Shown: positions 24,819 to 37,109 of the stretch, one piece after another | How positions within the stretch are numbered: position 1 is the stretch's first letter | How the letters are laid out: each line of letters starts with the position of its first letter | Assembly: GCA_963969395.1 (NCBI GenBank) | Contig: OZ017796.1 | Span: forward strand, 32,850,243 to 32,914,242 | Source of the DNA: Pseudoscleropodium purum | Taxonomy: Eukaryota > Streptophyta > Bryopsida > Hypnales > Brachytheciaceae | Direction: 5' to 3' | DNA: 64,000 nucleotides | Made by a program: the position numbers and the translations under genes | The notes under the pieces: model-generated | Told to the model about the DNA's origin: nothing | Database searches by the model: none | The model's input: the letters and a program-made list of their open reading frames with translations, nothing else

Positions 24819-25583
24819 GATCATTTCAAATCCATTTCAAAAAAATTTATTCAAAAAATGATAATATTTTATTTGTAATCATATAAAAGGAATTTTGAAA
24901 TTTTCCTTTCAAAATTTAAAAATAAATATTGGTGACAATAATGGTGAATCTAACCATACATATGGAATCTAAAACTCAAAGTCTATTTTTAATGGTATAT
25001 CAATTCCACAATATTATTCCAAATAGTATTTTTTGATGATTTTTCTCAAATCATCAATTTTGAAGAGAATACTTTGTACTTCAAGAGACTACGAACTTTA
25101 ATACAATATGTTAGCAATATTAGTAGTTTTATTGACACTAAATGTCAACATGAATACTATTGGTCAACTATTGTAATTTTCAATAGTGTTCATATTGACT
25201 TATAGTACACTAAATGTTAAGAATACTCAATTAATGTATCCAACATTGAATGTCAACTTGAACATTATGAGATTTAGAGTAAGCCAAGTAATGGGATAAT
25301 TAACGCTAAATATCATTGATAGTGTGGCTAAGTGGCTCTCCTACCATCTTACTTCAACCCTACCATCTTATCTCTAGACATGTCTTACAAAATTGAATCA
25401 ATAGAGGACAAAATCCAAATGTATGATAAAAAAAAAGATAGTGAGTAAAAATCTAAGCAAAATTTGTGATACAAATCTAAGCAAAACTTAGAGAGTTAGG
25501 TAATTGCTAGGACCTAGAGTAAATGTGCTCCTCCCTTTGGTCTTTACTATATTTGAGATTGTTATTGTCCTTTGTATAAATGT
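24819..25583. other. AT-rich spacer
   Basis: There is no gene. A short stretch at 25130-25290 contains several imperfect TCAACATGAATACTATTG-like and complementary segments, suggesting a small eroded foldback, but I cannot set its ends. Confidence 0.3.
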
Positions 25584-26157
25584 AAGGGTATTTCACACTA
25601 AGTTCCAAGTCCCTCTGAATTTTCAAAACTTAATTGGTGGATTAGTAAAGGTTGAAAATTGGGACTTGAGGCTTCACACTACATTTCCAAGTTCAAAGTC
25701 CCACATTACTCCAAAATGCATACATGTGACAACACTTATCAAAAGTTTTGGTGTCAAGGAAGTGGTACTTGGAGGCCGAATAGGATCTTTCTAAAATCAA
25801 AACCCAACTTAGTCTTTAAGTCCCAACAATTTTTTCGAATATAAAATGAGGTTGAAAAACACTATATAAGGCATCCTAGGTGCTCCTATAGAGATTTGAT
25901 ATTGAAAGTGTCCCAAAAATGAATTTTTTTGACTTTTTGATCCATTTTAGGGGGCAATTAATTGCTATTTAATATCATTATACATGAAACAAGTTGGGAC
26001 TTAGAGTTAGGACTTTTGCCTTCACACTGTGAATACCCAGTTCCACATTTAGTATATTTTATTATTTACCTACTACAAGTTCCTAAGAAAGTTCGAAGTT
26101 GACCTTGAACTGAGACTTAGAAAGTTGGAACTTGAGATGTAGTGTGAAACTCCCCTT
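25584..26157. mobile_element. Foldback/MITE-like element with TTTCACACTA ends
   Basis: The left end is AAGGGTATTTCACACTAAG. The right end in reverse is AAGGGGAGTTTCACACTAC. The subterminal GTTCCAAGTCCC-type motif recurs in both orientations inside (near 25605, 25655-25700, 25990-26010 and 26120), so the element is built largely of inverted short repeats. The target duplication was not resolved. Confidence 0.6.
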
Positions 26158-26529
26158 CACAAGGTGACAAATAAAAGAGCAACTGAAAGGCATATCCGGA
26201 ATGAAAGGAATATTCAGTGCCTATGTGGAAGGGCCGGCAATTCAAGTAGGAAGTAACTTTTGGCCGGGGTATCTCCAGCGCAGAAGTAACTGAAATGTGT
26301 TTTCCCAGTGAGGACTTTAGTAACTGAAAGCTACTTTTTCAACAGAACCCAAAAGCTAATCCCAAACAACGTACAGTACTGTACAGTACCCGGCAACTCT
26401 CATTCGTGCACCCTCTTTTGCCATTCAAAAGAATTTTGCTTTGCTGGTTTAAAAAAAAATTTAAATAAGAATTTTGCTTTAGATATTCGACTCGCGGGGC
26501 GTTAGAGCATGCTCACGAAATGGGCCCAT

Positions 26530-26745
26530 GAGGTTGGATTTACCTTGGGGAAAAACACAAGAATTTTTTATTTTCACACAAATTTTTTTTGCAAATTTTG
26601 AATTCATATTTGCAATCAAAGACTACAAATTAGCTAGGAGAGGTCTACAACATACCCAGACACACAACTCAAAATAGGGGATTTTTTTTTTTTTTTTATT
26701 CCTAGAGAACCCCCAAATTATCCTGTTGGGCTTACTTTGTGAGCA
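26530..26745 (-). mobile_element. Copy of the GGGAGGATTG family, inverted and eroded
   Basis: The reverse complement of TTTTGCAAATTTTGAATTCA and the following TATTTGCAATCAAAGACT matches the interior of 30460-30702 and 53310-53500. An A/T homopolymer of about 18 T lies at 26681-26699. Clear ends are missing. Confidence 0.5.
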
Positions 26746-26953
26746 AGATTTAGTGTCTTGCATACGACTTATTTCCAACAATGTTTAGTGTTTCGGCCAA
26801 TATGTCCAATTGAGTAGTAATCGGTAAATAATTTTTTCTAGCTAGGGAATAGAAATAATGAAAATTGCACTACTTTTTGCTAATTTTAAATCACATTTGG
26901 AATTAGTAGAAACTAACAAAGTGGAGGTTACAATTTGACTTGTTCACGATCTA

Positions 26954-27280
26954 AGGTAGGAGGTTCTAAAAGTACACAAACTCTACAATCGCTCACCTCC
27001 TCAAATGTACATTATTTGTACATGTTGCTTTTTTATAGCCTTCAACAATGCATAATGTTGTACATTTGAGGAGGTAGGCGATTTTAGAGTCTCTTGCCAT
27101 TTCAACTTCAAAACTTCATAATTAATTCCACAAGATTCTAAAAAATATGAAATGACTTGGATTAGGTTCCAATTCTACTTGTCTTTCATGGAAAATTTAC
27201 TAAAACAATATTTCAAGAAGTTTCACCTCTCCAAAAATCACTTCCAATTCTCAAATGGGTGATTCATGGACCTCCTACCT
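26954..27280 (-). mobile_element. 327-bp MITE with TA target duplication, copy 2 (inverted)
   Basis: The ends are AGGTAGGAGGTTC and GGACCTCCTACCT with TA on both flanks, the same length as copy 1 at 23280. One half contains a strong internal stem: ACCTCCTCAAATGTACA (about 26995) pairs with TGTACATTTGAGGAGGT (about 27060). Confidence 0.8.
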
Positions 27281-27939
27281 TATAGGCAAACCTATTTCTA
27301 AGAAGCACAAAATTAAAAATTGGTTTTAGCAACTTCATTTGGTATTAATGTGTTAATTTTTCAACATTATATTCCCCTCATTTATAGAAATAGATCATCC
27401 TATCTTGCAAAAATGGAGGCTTAGTTGGAAATAAGTTGACATTTTTTTGTCTTATATAATGAATATTCAATTCTTATGTAGTTCCAATCAAATATACCAA
27501 TTTTGGATTTTTTAAAAAGAAATCCATTTTTGGTGAATTTTTTTATTGAAAATATATAATTTTATATGATAATTGATTGAAGAATATTGGCAATGGATTT
27601 TTTTTAACTCAATTGCATAGATATGTAGGAAACATCCATATATACATTTTTTCATATTAAAAAAAACCACATCAAGTAACAAAAATATGATCTGTGAAGA
27701 ATTCAGCATAAGGTGTCTTATGACCAAACTTTGTAAAATAGATATCTCTATATTTCAACTAGCTTATTAGAAGAAGAGGGGAATTTCTTTTAAGGATGAT
27801 CGTGGTGTCTACAGTGGGTGATGACTCCATTACATAGAACTTTACATTAAATTTCATAAAGCCCACATGGATGATTGAGAAGCAATGAACTGCTTCAATT
27901 CACTTAAAGTGAGTACAACCCAAATCACATCCTTCCTAA
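27281..27939. other. AT-rich spacer
   Basis: Nothing recognised. The short minus-strand frame at 27512-27727 is Ile/Phe/Lys-rich and has no support. Confidence 0.35.
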
Positions 27940-28170
27940 AACCAATGCCATCACTTTGTGTACATCTCCAAAATCAATATACACTTTTCTTGAAGAAACA
28001 ATTTCAGACCATCTACATTAAAAAAAACTTTGACCCCTCGTAACTTTTGCATACAGTATCCAAATGTCCCATTCTTTGGTGCTTTGAAACCTCCTTTCAC
28101 TTGCCAAGGAATTTGACCAATCTAATAATAGTAGGCACAATATGCACCCTGTGAATAAGGTGGGTACCCC
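27940..28170 (+). mobile_element. Partial copy of the TAAGGTGG element family
   Basis: GTACATCTCCAAAATCAATA, the CTTTGACCCCTC motif and the AAACCTCCTTTCACTTGCCA stretch match 60640-60780 in order. The unit ends in GAATAAGGTGGGTACCCCC near 28165. The left terminus is not preserved. Confidence 0.5.
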
Positions 28171-29077
28171 CAACTCACCTAACCATTGAATGATGCAATG
28201 CATGGCGGGGATCAATTGACATAACTGTCTTTCATAATCTTGTTTGTTTCAAAAAAGTAGAATAAGGGGCTTTAATCCACCTTGAGTTGTGGTCCATTTC
28301 TGCATTTAAGCCATTTGTAAACTTGGGGAGCCATTCTTGTGGCCATATTCCAGCCAACCTTTTGAAGATGAGTCTTAACTTAAACAACTTTCATTTATTG
28401 ATTTGATTGCATTACAAATATTCTTTACTGCCTTACAAGTGGGACTGGTGCTAACTTTTTGCTCCATGATTGGAGCTCATTCCCTTTTCTGGAGGTGTAA
28501 AAGGAAGCGTAGTTGGGAGGCCAACAAGGAGCTTGGTTTGGGTACCTGAAGCCCAAGGCAATGTTGGGACTTGGGAAGGAGTAAAAGTTCAGCAGACTTG
28601 GCCGCGCCCAATATTGGGGAGGACCACACTCAGAATCACTGGGCATGCATCCGTACCAGAAATTCTTCTTCTTTTTCTTTTCGTGGGATAGAAAGAAAAA
28701 TTCAATTCAAAGTAATAGTACAATAGGACACAGGTGAAAATGGCTTTTGTACATTCCCAGGGAAAAGAATTTCACTGTTGCCAACTTTGACACTATCCTG
28801 AGGGTTGAAAAAATGTTTATTTATCGTGAAACTTTTTGCATGAGATCATCTCTATGGTAATAACACGTATATCAAATTTGGAGTTCAGAAGATTAACAAG
28901 AAATGGAGAAATTCTAAAACTTACCAAAGAGTATGTACTCCATTAGCCTTAATCATTAGGTGCTTGTAACTTGGAGGGTATATAGAATGATAGAAATCAA
29001 GGAGCTTTGTACCATCAATTGACCTTTACTCTCTTTCAATAACTACCTTTAACTCTCCTAAGTTTCTAAGGCATGTT
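28171..29077. other. Spacer with a small GC-richer patch
   Basis: Around 28440-28690 composition rises and both strands carry 73-codon frames, but neither has a recognisable motif or splice context. Nothing is called. Confidence 0.3.
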
Positions 29078-29420
29078 TAGGGGTGCTTCACACATAGGTT
29101 GATCAAGTTGAGAGGCTATGGGAGTTCATGGCCAAACTTTGAGTAAAAATCCAAAGAAATGGGCAATAAATGGTAAATTCAATGGACTCTTGACTAGAGT
29201 TTGGATCGCCACAAAGTAGCGACCCAAGCTTTGGTCAAGAGTCCGTCACAAGGCCATTGCCACGTAGGAGATGAGGTTGCCATGTAGGCAATTTGGAGGG
29301 CGACGGACTTTGGATTGTACCACCTTGTGTGAAGGGTCATGAGGCCAAAGTCGGGATTTTCTGAAATTTGATTGGTGGAGGCCGACGGACTCTCAACCTT
29401 CAGCCCAAGTGTACAACGGC
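29078..29420. mobile_element. Possible foldback element with TTCACAC ends
   Basis: GGGGTGCTTCACACA at about 29079 faces TGTGTGAAGGGTC at about 29320, and a strong stem-loop lies between them (GACTCTTGAC at 29188 pairs with GTCAAGAGTC at 29235). The TTCACAC motif recalls the 25584-26157 element. Ends and target site are unsure. Confidence 0.35.
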
Positions 29421-30459
29421 CCTTAGCCATGTTGGACAACATCTTTAAAAATATTTTCAAGGTTCTCAAGTGGATTGAAATTGCGAGAGTTTGTAGACCA
29501 ATTGAGCTTCTCAATAAGGCATATTTTTCTCCATTCTTCATACAATTTGCTTTGATAGACAAGTGCACCATCTTCTATAAGCAATCCTTGTGAAACTTTA
29601 CCTAAAAAATGAAGCAATTGGCCATTGTAGATTAATTTTACAAAATCCTTAACAAAACGTTGATCTTAGGGCATAAAAATAAGGGTTGACTTTTGCCATC
29701 AACAAATATGCCTTAAATCATTAAAGAACTTCATCCACTTATAAATGTAGGAACTATATAAACAACTTGATGAATAACAATTCAAGTTCTCCAAACATAA
29801 ATTTGGCTAAATTTTTGGCTAATTTCACAAGTAAACTCATCTATCCAAACAACATGATCCCACTTTTATACACACCTAGTATTTTGCATTGGACATCTCT
29901 AGAGTATATACTTGTAAGAAAACACATAACTAGAATTTAATTGAGATTCTTCCTTCAATGCTTGGTAGTTGTGCTAATTTGCAATGAAATCAAATCATTT
30001 GCATAAAAATTAGAATTGACTTACATGACTTTAGTAACAAAACTACATTACATTCAAAGCATTTCTAGTAGTCCATGCCACAAGGGATGCACCAAACCGT
30101 TTGTGCTATGCAAAAAGGGGCCAACACATTACCAGGCTGCCACCAGCACCCACATTGAAGGTGTGTTACAATGAAGGTGTATCAGGAACACCTTGAAATT
30201 GAGGCACAAAATTAATTTGGAGCCATAGAAATTTGACCTCTACAAGCTTGACATGCAAGAAGTAAAAACAGAAGGACATTGTAGTTTCAAGTGGAGGGTG
30301 TGTAGATTGTGATATGGCCTGTGTTGAAAAATGACAATAGTCGTTGGGATGCTACATATCCTGGGCAAGACAAATCATTTGGTGTGGTTGGTAGTATGGT
30401 GTGTCCAGTGGAGATGCTCTCAACTATCTTTTTAAGGTATGGCTAGCCAATATATTTCT
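29421..30459. other. AT-rich spacer
   Basis: No gene or repeat boundary was recognised. Confidence 0.35.
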
Positions 30460-30702
30460 GGCCAGGGAGGATTGATTCCTTTATTATCCCACCAAAGGAT
30501 AAATGTCAAGGTTGTCCCCTATTTTGTGCCTCTTAAATTTTGTTTTTCCGTAACAACTCCTACTAATTTGGGGTCTCTAATAGAAAATATGAACTCAAAA
30601 TTTGCCAATTTTATCATGTGTGGTAAATAAAAAATTCCAGTGTTTTCTACAAGGGTTTTCTATGGGGCAATAGAGGGGTCATTGGTTCAATCCTCCCTGG
30701 CC
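30460..30702 (+). mobile_element. 243-bp MITE, GGCCAGGGAGGATTG family (intact ends)
   Basis: A perfect 15-bp terminal inverted repeat is present: GGCCAGGGAGGATTG at 30460-30474 and CAATCCTCCCTGGCC at 30688-30702. Just inside, imperfect pairing continues (TTTATTATCCC against GGGGCAATAGAGG). The interior matches 2110-2200, 26530-26745 and 53310-53500. No ORF. Confidence 0.8.
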
Positions 30703-31109
30703 GTATGTTTCCTTGCTGTTAGAGTGATTTCTGACAATAGGTTTAACATTATTTCCATGTCCAATATGCTGCACGAGACCAAGAATTTTTTACCAAAATT
30801 GTACCCAACTGAATGCTTTTACGTTACCTTAGCTTCCTCCTGCAACGGAAGAGCACGCCATTTCTCCTGGAACGTGCGGCCGTGATCGGCGGTAGCCGCA
30901 GGGGAGACCGCGTCAGGCGGTGCGGTGCGCTGGACATGGAGCACGGCATACTGAGACCGCCATCAGTGGACAGTTACCGCGTTGCTCCTCCCCGCCAGGC
31001 CAGGTCGGCTTGTACTTTATTATTTGCAATGAAATCCCCTTTCATTTGTTTTTAAAAAGAAAGAAGAAGACTGAGTGAGTAAGTTACCGCATGAAATAAG
31101 CTTAACCCC
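30703..31109. other. Spacer with a GC-rich patch
   Basis: About 170 bp at 30840-31010 is abruptly GC-rich (GCGGCCGTGATCGGCGGTAG and similar) with no long frame or RNA motif. It may be a gene fragment carried by a transposon, or the remains of a promoter. Confidence 0.3.
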
Positions 31110-31333
31110 TTAACGCCTCAATCCTTTTTCAATTTTTTTTTGCACATTTTGGCTTATATCTTTTTACAGAAACATCATTTACTGCAATTTCATGAATTTG
31201 GTCATTAAGAAAGGTTGTCTTTTCAAGATCCAAGTGTTAAATTGGATGAATGAAAAGTTTGTTGGACTATACAACTCCTAGAAGCGCTCTATTCATCCTC
31301 CAAAATATGGACATCCACGCGCTTGAGGGTTAA
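31110..31333. mobile_element. 224-bp TTAA-bounded MITE
   Basis: Left end TTAACGCCTCAATCC and right end GCGCTTGAGGGTTAA form a short inverted repeat (CCTCAA core) inside TTAA sites at 31110-31113 and 31330-31333. Another TTAACCCC lies directly to the left. No ORF. Confidence 0.6.
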
Positions 31334-31559
31334 CATGTAAAGGCAAGATAGTCTCTAAAGAAATCATCATTTTCTAATAATGTGAGAATCAATCACTTAA
31401 AAAAATGGAAAAGTATTCATTAGAAGTCAAATTATTGTAGAAGATGTTCCCTTTCACAACATTATTCTGAGGATGAATAGTTGCACTTTTATCCTATATA
31501 GGAGAATTCTTTGTCATCCATTGGACATCCAACATCTGCGGCAACATTACAAGGTTTAA
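31330..31559 (+). mobile_element. 230-bp TTAA-bounded MITE, copy 1 of 3
   Basis: TTAA at 31330-31333 (shared with the element to the left) and TTAA at 31556-31559. The interior matches 55478-55706 and 55747-55951, with GAAGTCAAATTATTGTAGAAG, shown here only in part, then GGATGAATAGTTGCAC and a CTTTGTCATCCATT motif. The length equals that of the 55478 copy within 1 bp. Confidence 0.7.
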
Positions 31560-32280
31560 TGGAATGGCATTTCAAAATTCAAACTCCACGAAGGAATAAG
31601 GTGAAACAACCCGTGGTGGTCAAAATTAGGAGTTTGCCCTCAATGCCTCATGCCATTGTTGTAATTTATTAAAAAATTCACATTGAAATTATATTTTTTC
31701 AACAAAGTATGAATTTGTTATAAATTTTTGAAGTGTTTTTCCCTAAAGAAAGAAAGAAATGAAAGGACTATAAATATGAAACAAATGCATTACATTCAAG
31801 TATGTTGAAGAAATAATTTTTTGTTTGTTCTTCGACAATGTGATTAGCTTGGTCATTGGATGCTTTGTGATTTTGGTACAAGTTTACGAATCAATTCATG
31901 TAGAGATGGATGTTAAGAAAAATAAAAATTTAAGGTTTAGATTCTTTTCTTACCAAAATTCATTTTGCCTCCAAAATTCCAAATCCACATTCTGTATTGT
32001 AAGAGACTCTCTTACATGTGAAGAAACAAAAAAAAGAACAACACTCAAGCCATCCCAATTGGACAAATAATTGAGAAACTAATTATAACAAAATTAATAA
32101 GTAACTTCAAATATTGAAAAAAATTGTTGTTGGAGAAAAGGTCCGTGGTTTCCCATGGTTGTGTCAGGTCTCTTCTAGCTACGACCCTTGAAGGCCGCAT
32201 GTTTATAAAAAATAAAAAAATAAAAAAATAGTTGGCATATATGGAAGGAATATTTGCTTAGGTAGACAGCAACATAATTA
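31560..32280. other. AT-rich spacer
   Basis: The 81-codon frame at 31825-32070 (Phe/Ser/Lys-rich) has no recognisable motif or codon signature. Nothing is called. Confidence 0.35.
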
Positions 32281-32560
32281 AGGTAACTATGCCTAATTTT
32301 GACTACTTTTCAAATTGACCTCTACATTTTTTTGCCTAAAATGCACTCCCACTATTTATAAGAGTATATAGATGGTTTTAGAAACATCTATTTTTAACAC
32401 TTTGAAAATTCTTAGTTCATTCATACAATGTTTATAGAATTCATTTGAAGAGAATCTAAAATATAATTTAGACTACCAATAAGGCACACAAAAAAATCAG
32501 TATAATAATTTAAAAACTATACTAAATTACTTAATTGTGTAATTTTAGGTGTAGTTCTTC
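32281..32560 (-). mobile_element. MITE, GTAACTACACCTAA family, inverted copy
   Basis: The left end AGGTAACTATGCCTAATTTT faces TTTTAGGTGTAGTTC at 32543-32557. The reverse-complemented interior resembles the 756-1050 copy (AACTAAGAATTTTCAAAG against AACTACGAATTTTCTAAAG). Confidence 0.55.
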
Positions 32561-34009
32561 AAAATGTTATGATTTGAGGAACTTTCTCACTAGTGTCCTT
32601 CAATTTGTTTTGATATCTTTGCAAATAATGAGAGAACAATACTATAAGACTCTATCATAATGTGGATAAGATCTTTAAATTCACAATGAGCAACCTTGGA
32701 AATTTATTTCTAAATTATTTATTCTTCTTCAATATATGCATAGAAACTGAGGATATTTTTAACATTCTAAAGGCATTTCTCCATATCTATTATGGTTTGG
32801 AAGGTCTAGTTCACCCAAAATGACACCATAATAAAGCAGGATACAATGAAATCCTAGGTACCACATGCACACAAGTAATATAATCGATGTTTTGTCTTTG
32901 AAAAACATCTTTAAATTTGTAAATCCAAATACCTTATAGACAACTTTTAATTCATATGAAGTATATAGCTTCTTCTTTTGAATTTTTGATTTTCAATATT
33001 TTGTAGCAAATGAACCATGAAGTATATTTTGTAAATAGTTATAGTTGACTAAATAAATGAGTTTTTGTTCTTCTTACATTTTGAAGAAAATTTGCACCTC
33101 TTTAGTAATTTTTACACTCTTGTTTAAGAAATGAATAGTTCTATCTTTTTTTCTTAATTAATTGTCTTTGAATTTTACTATAAATACAACTATTATATGC
33201 ATTTAATACACTACATTAGGAGAGTAATTCAAATTTAGAGTTCATGCATCTACAAATGATGGTAAAGTGCATAGTCATGAGTAGATAGAAAAGTAGAAGA
33301 TTGTGTTGTTTTAAGGACAACTATACTAAATAATGTTTGCCATATTTTCACCTCTAAAAAATTAGTAGAATGTAGATTTGATACTTTTGGGGCAATATAA
33401 ATTATTGACACAAAAAATACAGCCTCCACCATAAAGGCTGAAGAATACCAAAAAATTGGTTTTCTTGACATACTTGGTTGTATTTCACTTATGTAGATTT
33501 TGCAAAAAAATTCATAGTAATTTCAAATTTTCACAAAAAGAATCTGAAATTTTTAGCACTTATAGAAGACATGGGATTTCATCTCCGTAAAGTAAATGTA
33601 AGAAATTTCATCCCTATTTAGTTGCAAAATGGCAACAAACAAAGAGAAGGATTGTGAAGCTTGAATCCATAGGCATTGATGTAAAAAGAAAAAGCCAATT
33701 AGTAGTAGAATTACCTCCAAGGCTCCAACAAACAAACACTTTGTTCTTTTTCACACGTAGCACGGTCAATACCCCATTGCTCTTTTAACCTTGTAACATT
33801 GTTGCAGACACTAAGTGTCCGATGAATGACAAAGAATCTTTGCTTGTAGGACAGAAGTGCCATTGTTCATCCTTGGAATTTCATACAAAAGGGGGAGACC
33901 TTCTACAGTAGTTTGTCCTCAAATGAGTGGTTTTGGTTTTCTTAGAGTAGATAATGCACATTGTGTCAAAAAGGATGATTTGATTGATTTCTGCGGAGAC
34001 CACCCCGTC
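32561..34009. other. AT-rich spacer
   Basis: No gene, terminal repeat or structured RNA could be supported. Confidence 0.35.
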
Positions 34010-34927
34010 TTTACAGGGTTAAGAAGATGCTAACCTTTCTTTTCTACATGCATAGTTCAGGTGAGCTTTAGCATAAAACAAGCGGCTTTCCATTCCATTA
34101 CAAGAGAATGGTCCTACGCAAGTACACAAGCACCAAAAACAGGGGTCAAGTTGTATACACTTGCCACCCGGCAGTGCCCTCTGCTTTCCCATTTTGGAAA
34201 GTTTGATCTTTCTGATCAAAGCTCAAAGGAAATCCAGGTCTGAACCTTGCACGCTGGCACCCCAATTGTTTAATAAAAATTGTTTACAATTGTTTGGTTG
34301 GAAGCAGGACATGTCACCTGCGACATGCTGCAGCGGAAGGGCGACGTCCGACGTCGACGACGACGAGGGACATGAGTGACGAGTGTCATACATGGCCGCA
34401 TTCCTCCTCGAATACTGAGCTTCAAATCCTTTAAGATCGACGATGGGAAAAGATAGAATCATTCTGGACTCTTGGACTCTTGCTGCAAAGGTACGCTGCT
34501 CCCTCACTGTTCCGGTCGTCTGTGGTCCCTTGTTGTCGCTGTTTTGTGTGATCTCATCTTGCCAGGCGGGCCACCTGTGGCTGACAGGCTTGTATCATAT
34601 TTTCTCCCCCCCTGGCACTGAAATTTCCGGTTTCATTTGTGTCGAAAACAAACAAAAACACTGAAGGTACACTGCAGCACATGCAAGCTTGAGTCCCCTC
34701 GTTTGTCAGTGAGAAGTGGCAGTTCGTGTTAATTGAAGCATTTGCCAAAGTCAGCTCCATTGCCCTCGAGCGCTTGCTTGCTTGCAAGGCAGGCAGCACA
34801 GGCAGGCACGGCGTGGACCAGCCGGGACCCGGGACCCCAGAAAACACGCAAGTGGTGGCCGTGACAGAGCTTCCGTTGAATTGACTCAGCACACGCCCAC
34901 CCTGGAAAATGCACCAATTCACACCAG
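34010..34927. other. GC-richer island, no clear gene
   Basis: Composition rises to gene-like levels and overlapping frames of 60-150 codons occur on both strands, which is typical of GC-rich DNA rather than of a gene. A run GTCCGACGTCGACGACGACG lies at about 34347. It may be a promoter or an unannotated transcript. Confidence 0.3.
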
Positions 34928-35278
34928 TTAGCCTGTTTACACTCCCTGCGTCTGCTGGCAGGGAGTCCCAAATTGGACTTGAGTTAAAATGCCTAAACAT
35001 GCGGCGCACAGGCAGGAAGGAGTTTCGTCACAGCCACTTTCAAGTGGCAGGGGACCTACGGTTTGGCAGGGAACCTACCATGAATTGCTATAAAGGCTAC
35101 AAATTGTGTGTAGGCGCTTCTTGGAAATGGGCATAAATACTATTTAGTGTAAAGGATTTGGGGCTAAAGGAGGGTTACTTTTTCTGCCTGCCAGCAGGAT
35201 GTGAGAACCACTTCCACTCCCTACCGCAGGCAGATGCGGGTCGCCTGCGCCGGCCAGCAAGGAGTGTAAACGGGCTAA
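34928..35278. mobile_element. 351-bp Tourist-like MITE (TTAGCCTGTTTACACTCC ends)
   Basis: The left end TTAGCCTGTTTACACTCCC and right end GGAGTGTAAACGGGCTAA form an inverted repeat of about 21 bp with two mismatches. The G/C-GCCTGTTT start resembles the plant PIF/Harbinger-Tourist consensus, and the flanking TTA/TAA (or TA) would fit its target. The interior is GC-rich with CTGGCAGG/CCTGCCAG-type inverted motifs. Confidence 0.7.
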
Positions 35279-37109
35279 GTGTTCCGAAGCTCCCCCGGTG
35301 GATGCCCTCCTTCCCATGGAAGTGGACCGTTTTTTAACTTCAACTATTACTGTGCCATTGCCACGGTCAAAATAAGAGTAATTTTCTATAATTTCAATTT
35401 CAGATTCGAAAATAACTTAGAAATCTATAACTTTCATTTTGTAGGTCCAAATACCTTGAAACAAAGCCCGTGCACCCCTCCTTGTTGAGAGCTTTCTAAC
35501 AATACCAAGAACACAATTAAAGGACTCACAGTCCACAAAATCTCAATGTAACAAACAAACAAAATAAAACAACCTAATTTAAAGGTATGAATGGATGGTC
35601 ATCGGTTGCATCCTTTCAACTGCAAAATTTACTAGTCAATTTCTTGCAATATCAATTTCTCATTGGTCAATTTCCTCCAAATTCTCAAATTGACATTGGC
35701 CTAAAAGCTAGTTTCAAATTCAAAATATTAATGAATATTGCATCCTTGGTTTAAATGTAGGATGACCTTCCTATATTGGATGAGATTTCACAACGTATTT
35801 AGTCATGGTCTAGATTCACATTTCAATTTGACCAAATGGATGTCAAAGATTTATGTATTAAAGCTCCAATGCTTCTTTTTTGCTCTTCATAGATTTTGAT
35901 TGTCCAAATTTTGCTTCTTTTTTTGAAATGCTTTCTTCTATACTCATTGAGTTGATTTATTCGTAAATATTTTCCTCCAATTCATACAAAGACACTTAGA
36001 GCCTTCCCTTTAACTGTATATAGTGCTCTTTGAATTTTGCATCCTTCCTACATTGAGTGAGATTTCTATACATACTCATGGTCTGAATATACATGCTTAA
36101 TTTGGTCAATGGATGTAAAGGACTTGTGTTTGAAGGTCTAAAGTGCCTTTGTTCTTTGTGGTATCTAATTATCAAAAAAATTCTTTTCTTTTTCAAAATT
36201 TCTTCTTCCCTTACTGATGAGCAAGGCCATTTTTTAATGCTAAATTGCTTTTAATGGTCATTAATTTTATACAAGTCAAGTAATTTAGTGCAATGTATTG
36301 AGTTGATAACTATTGTGAAGCAATATTATTATCATTCCTTAGTTCCAATAACCAAGTGCATCAACCTCCATCTTCTATATCAATACCAATCCTCCAAAAT
36401 TGGTACCTTGTCCACCTCATTTGGGGACCTTGCCCCACCCAGGTGGTTGGATATTAGCCATTAATGATTACCTCATAACAATTGAAATCTGCCAAGTATT
36501 GAGAAGTGGTTAAAATATCCTTCAATTTTTTGGGGGGCATCTGTTGATTTCCAACCCTACTAAATTCTTTCTAGTTTTACATCCTTTGTTTTCAAAATGC
36601 AACTAGATTTTTTTCCAATTTCACCAACTCACTTTAAACTAGCTGTCATTTTTTCCCAACCATTGATTCACACCTAAACTCAATTCATACAACCATGCTC
36701 ATCACTACAAGCACCTTCTGCAAGAAAGCATGAACTCATAATAATGTATTACATAACCCCCAAGACTCCAAGAGTCCATGATAGGAATGCAAATATAAAT
36801 TTTGAATTTTTCAGTCAAAATAAATTATGGCATGAGAAGAATCTACACATCATATCTTCATTTTTTTGCAAGTTTTTCTTTTCCCCCATCTTTACTGAAC
36901 CTTGCACAATAATCATGATGCACTCAGGGACCACGTTAGTCACATCATTGAAGAATTGACAAAATTTGCTTCGTCAACCGTCTCCTGTAGTTTCCACAGT
37001 AAACTTTTAAAACCATTCGCTCTCACTCCCAGATGTTATTAGCAATCCTTACAATAGTGCTTAAGCATAAACAGGAAGGTCTTCCACCAAACAGTGAAGA
37101 CTGCTACAG
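35279..37109. other. AT-rich spacer
   Basis: Two loosely similar stretches (35700-35900 and 36030-36160: CATCCTTnnTACATTGnGTGAGATTTC-like with a following GGTCAATGGATG) suggest an old direct duplication. No gene. Confidence 0.35.

Noticed and set aside
34554..35009. 151-codon minus-strand frame
   Set aside because: It lies in a GC-rich island with frames on both strands and runs into the Tourist-like MITE. It has no motif or splice support.
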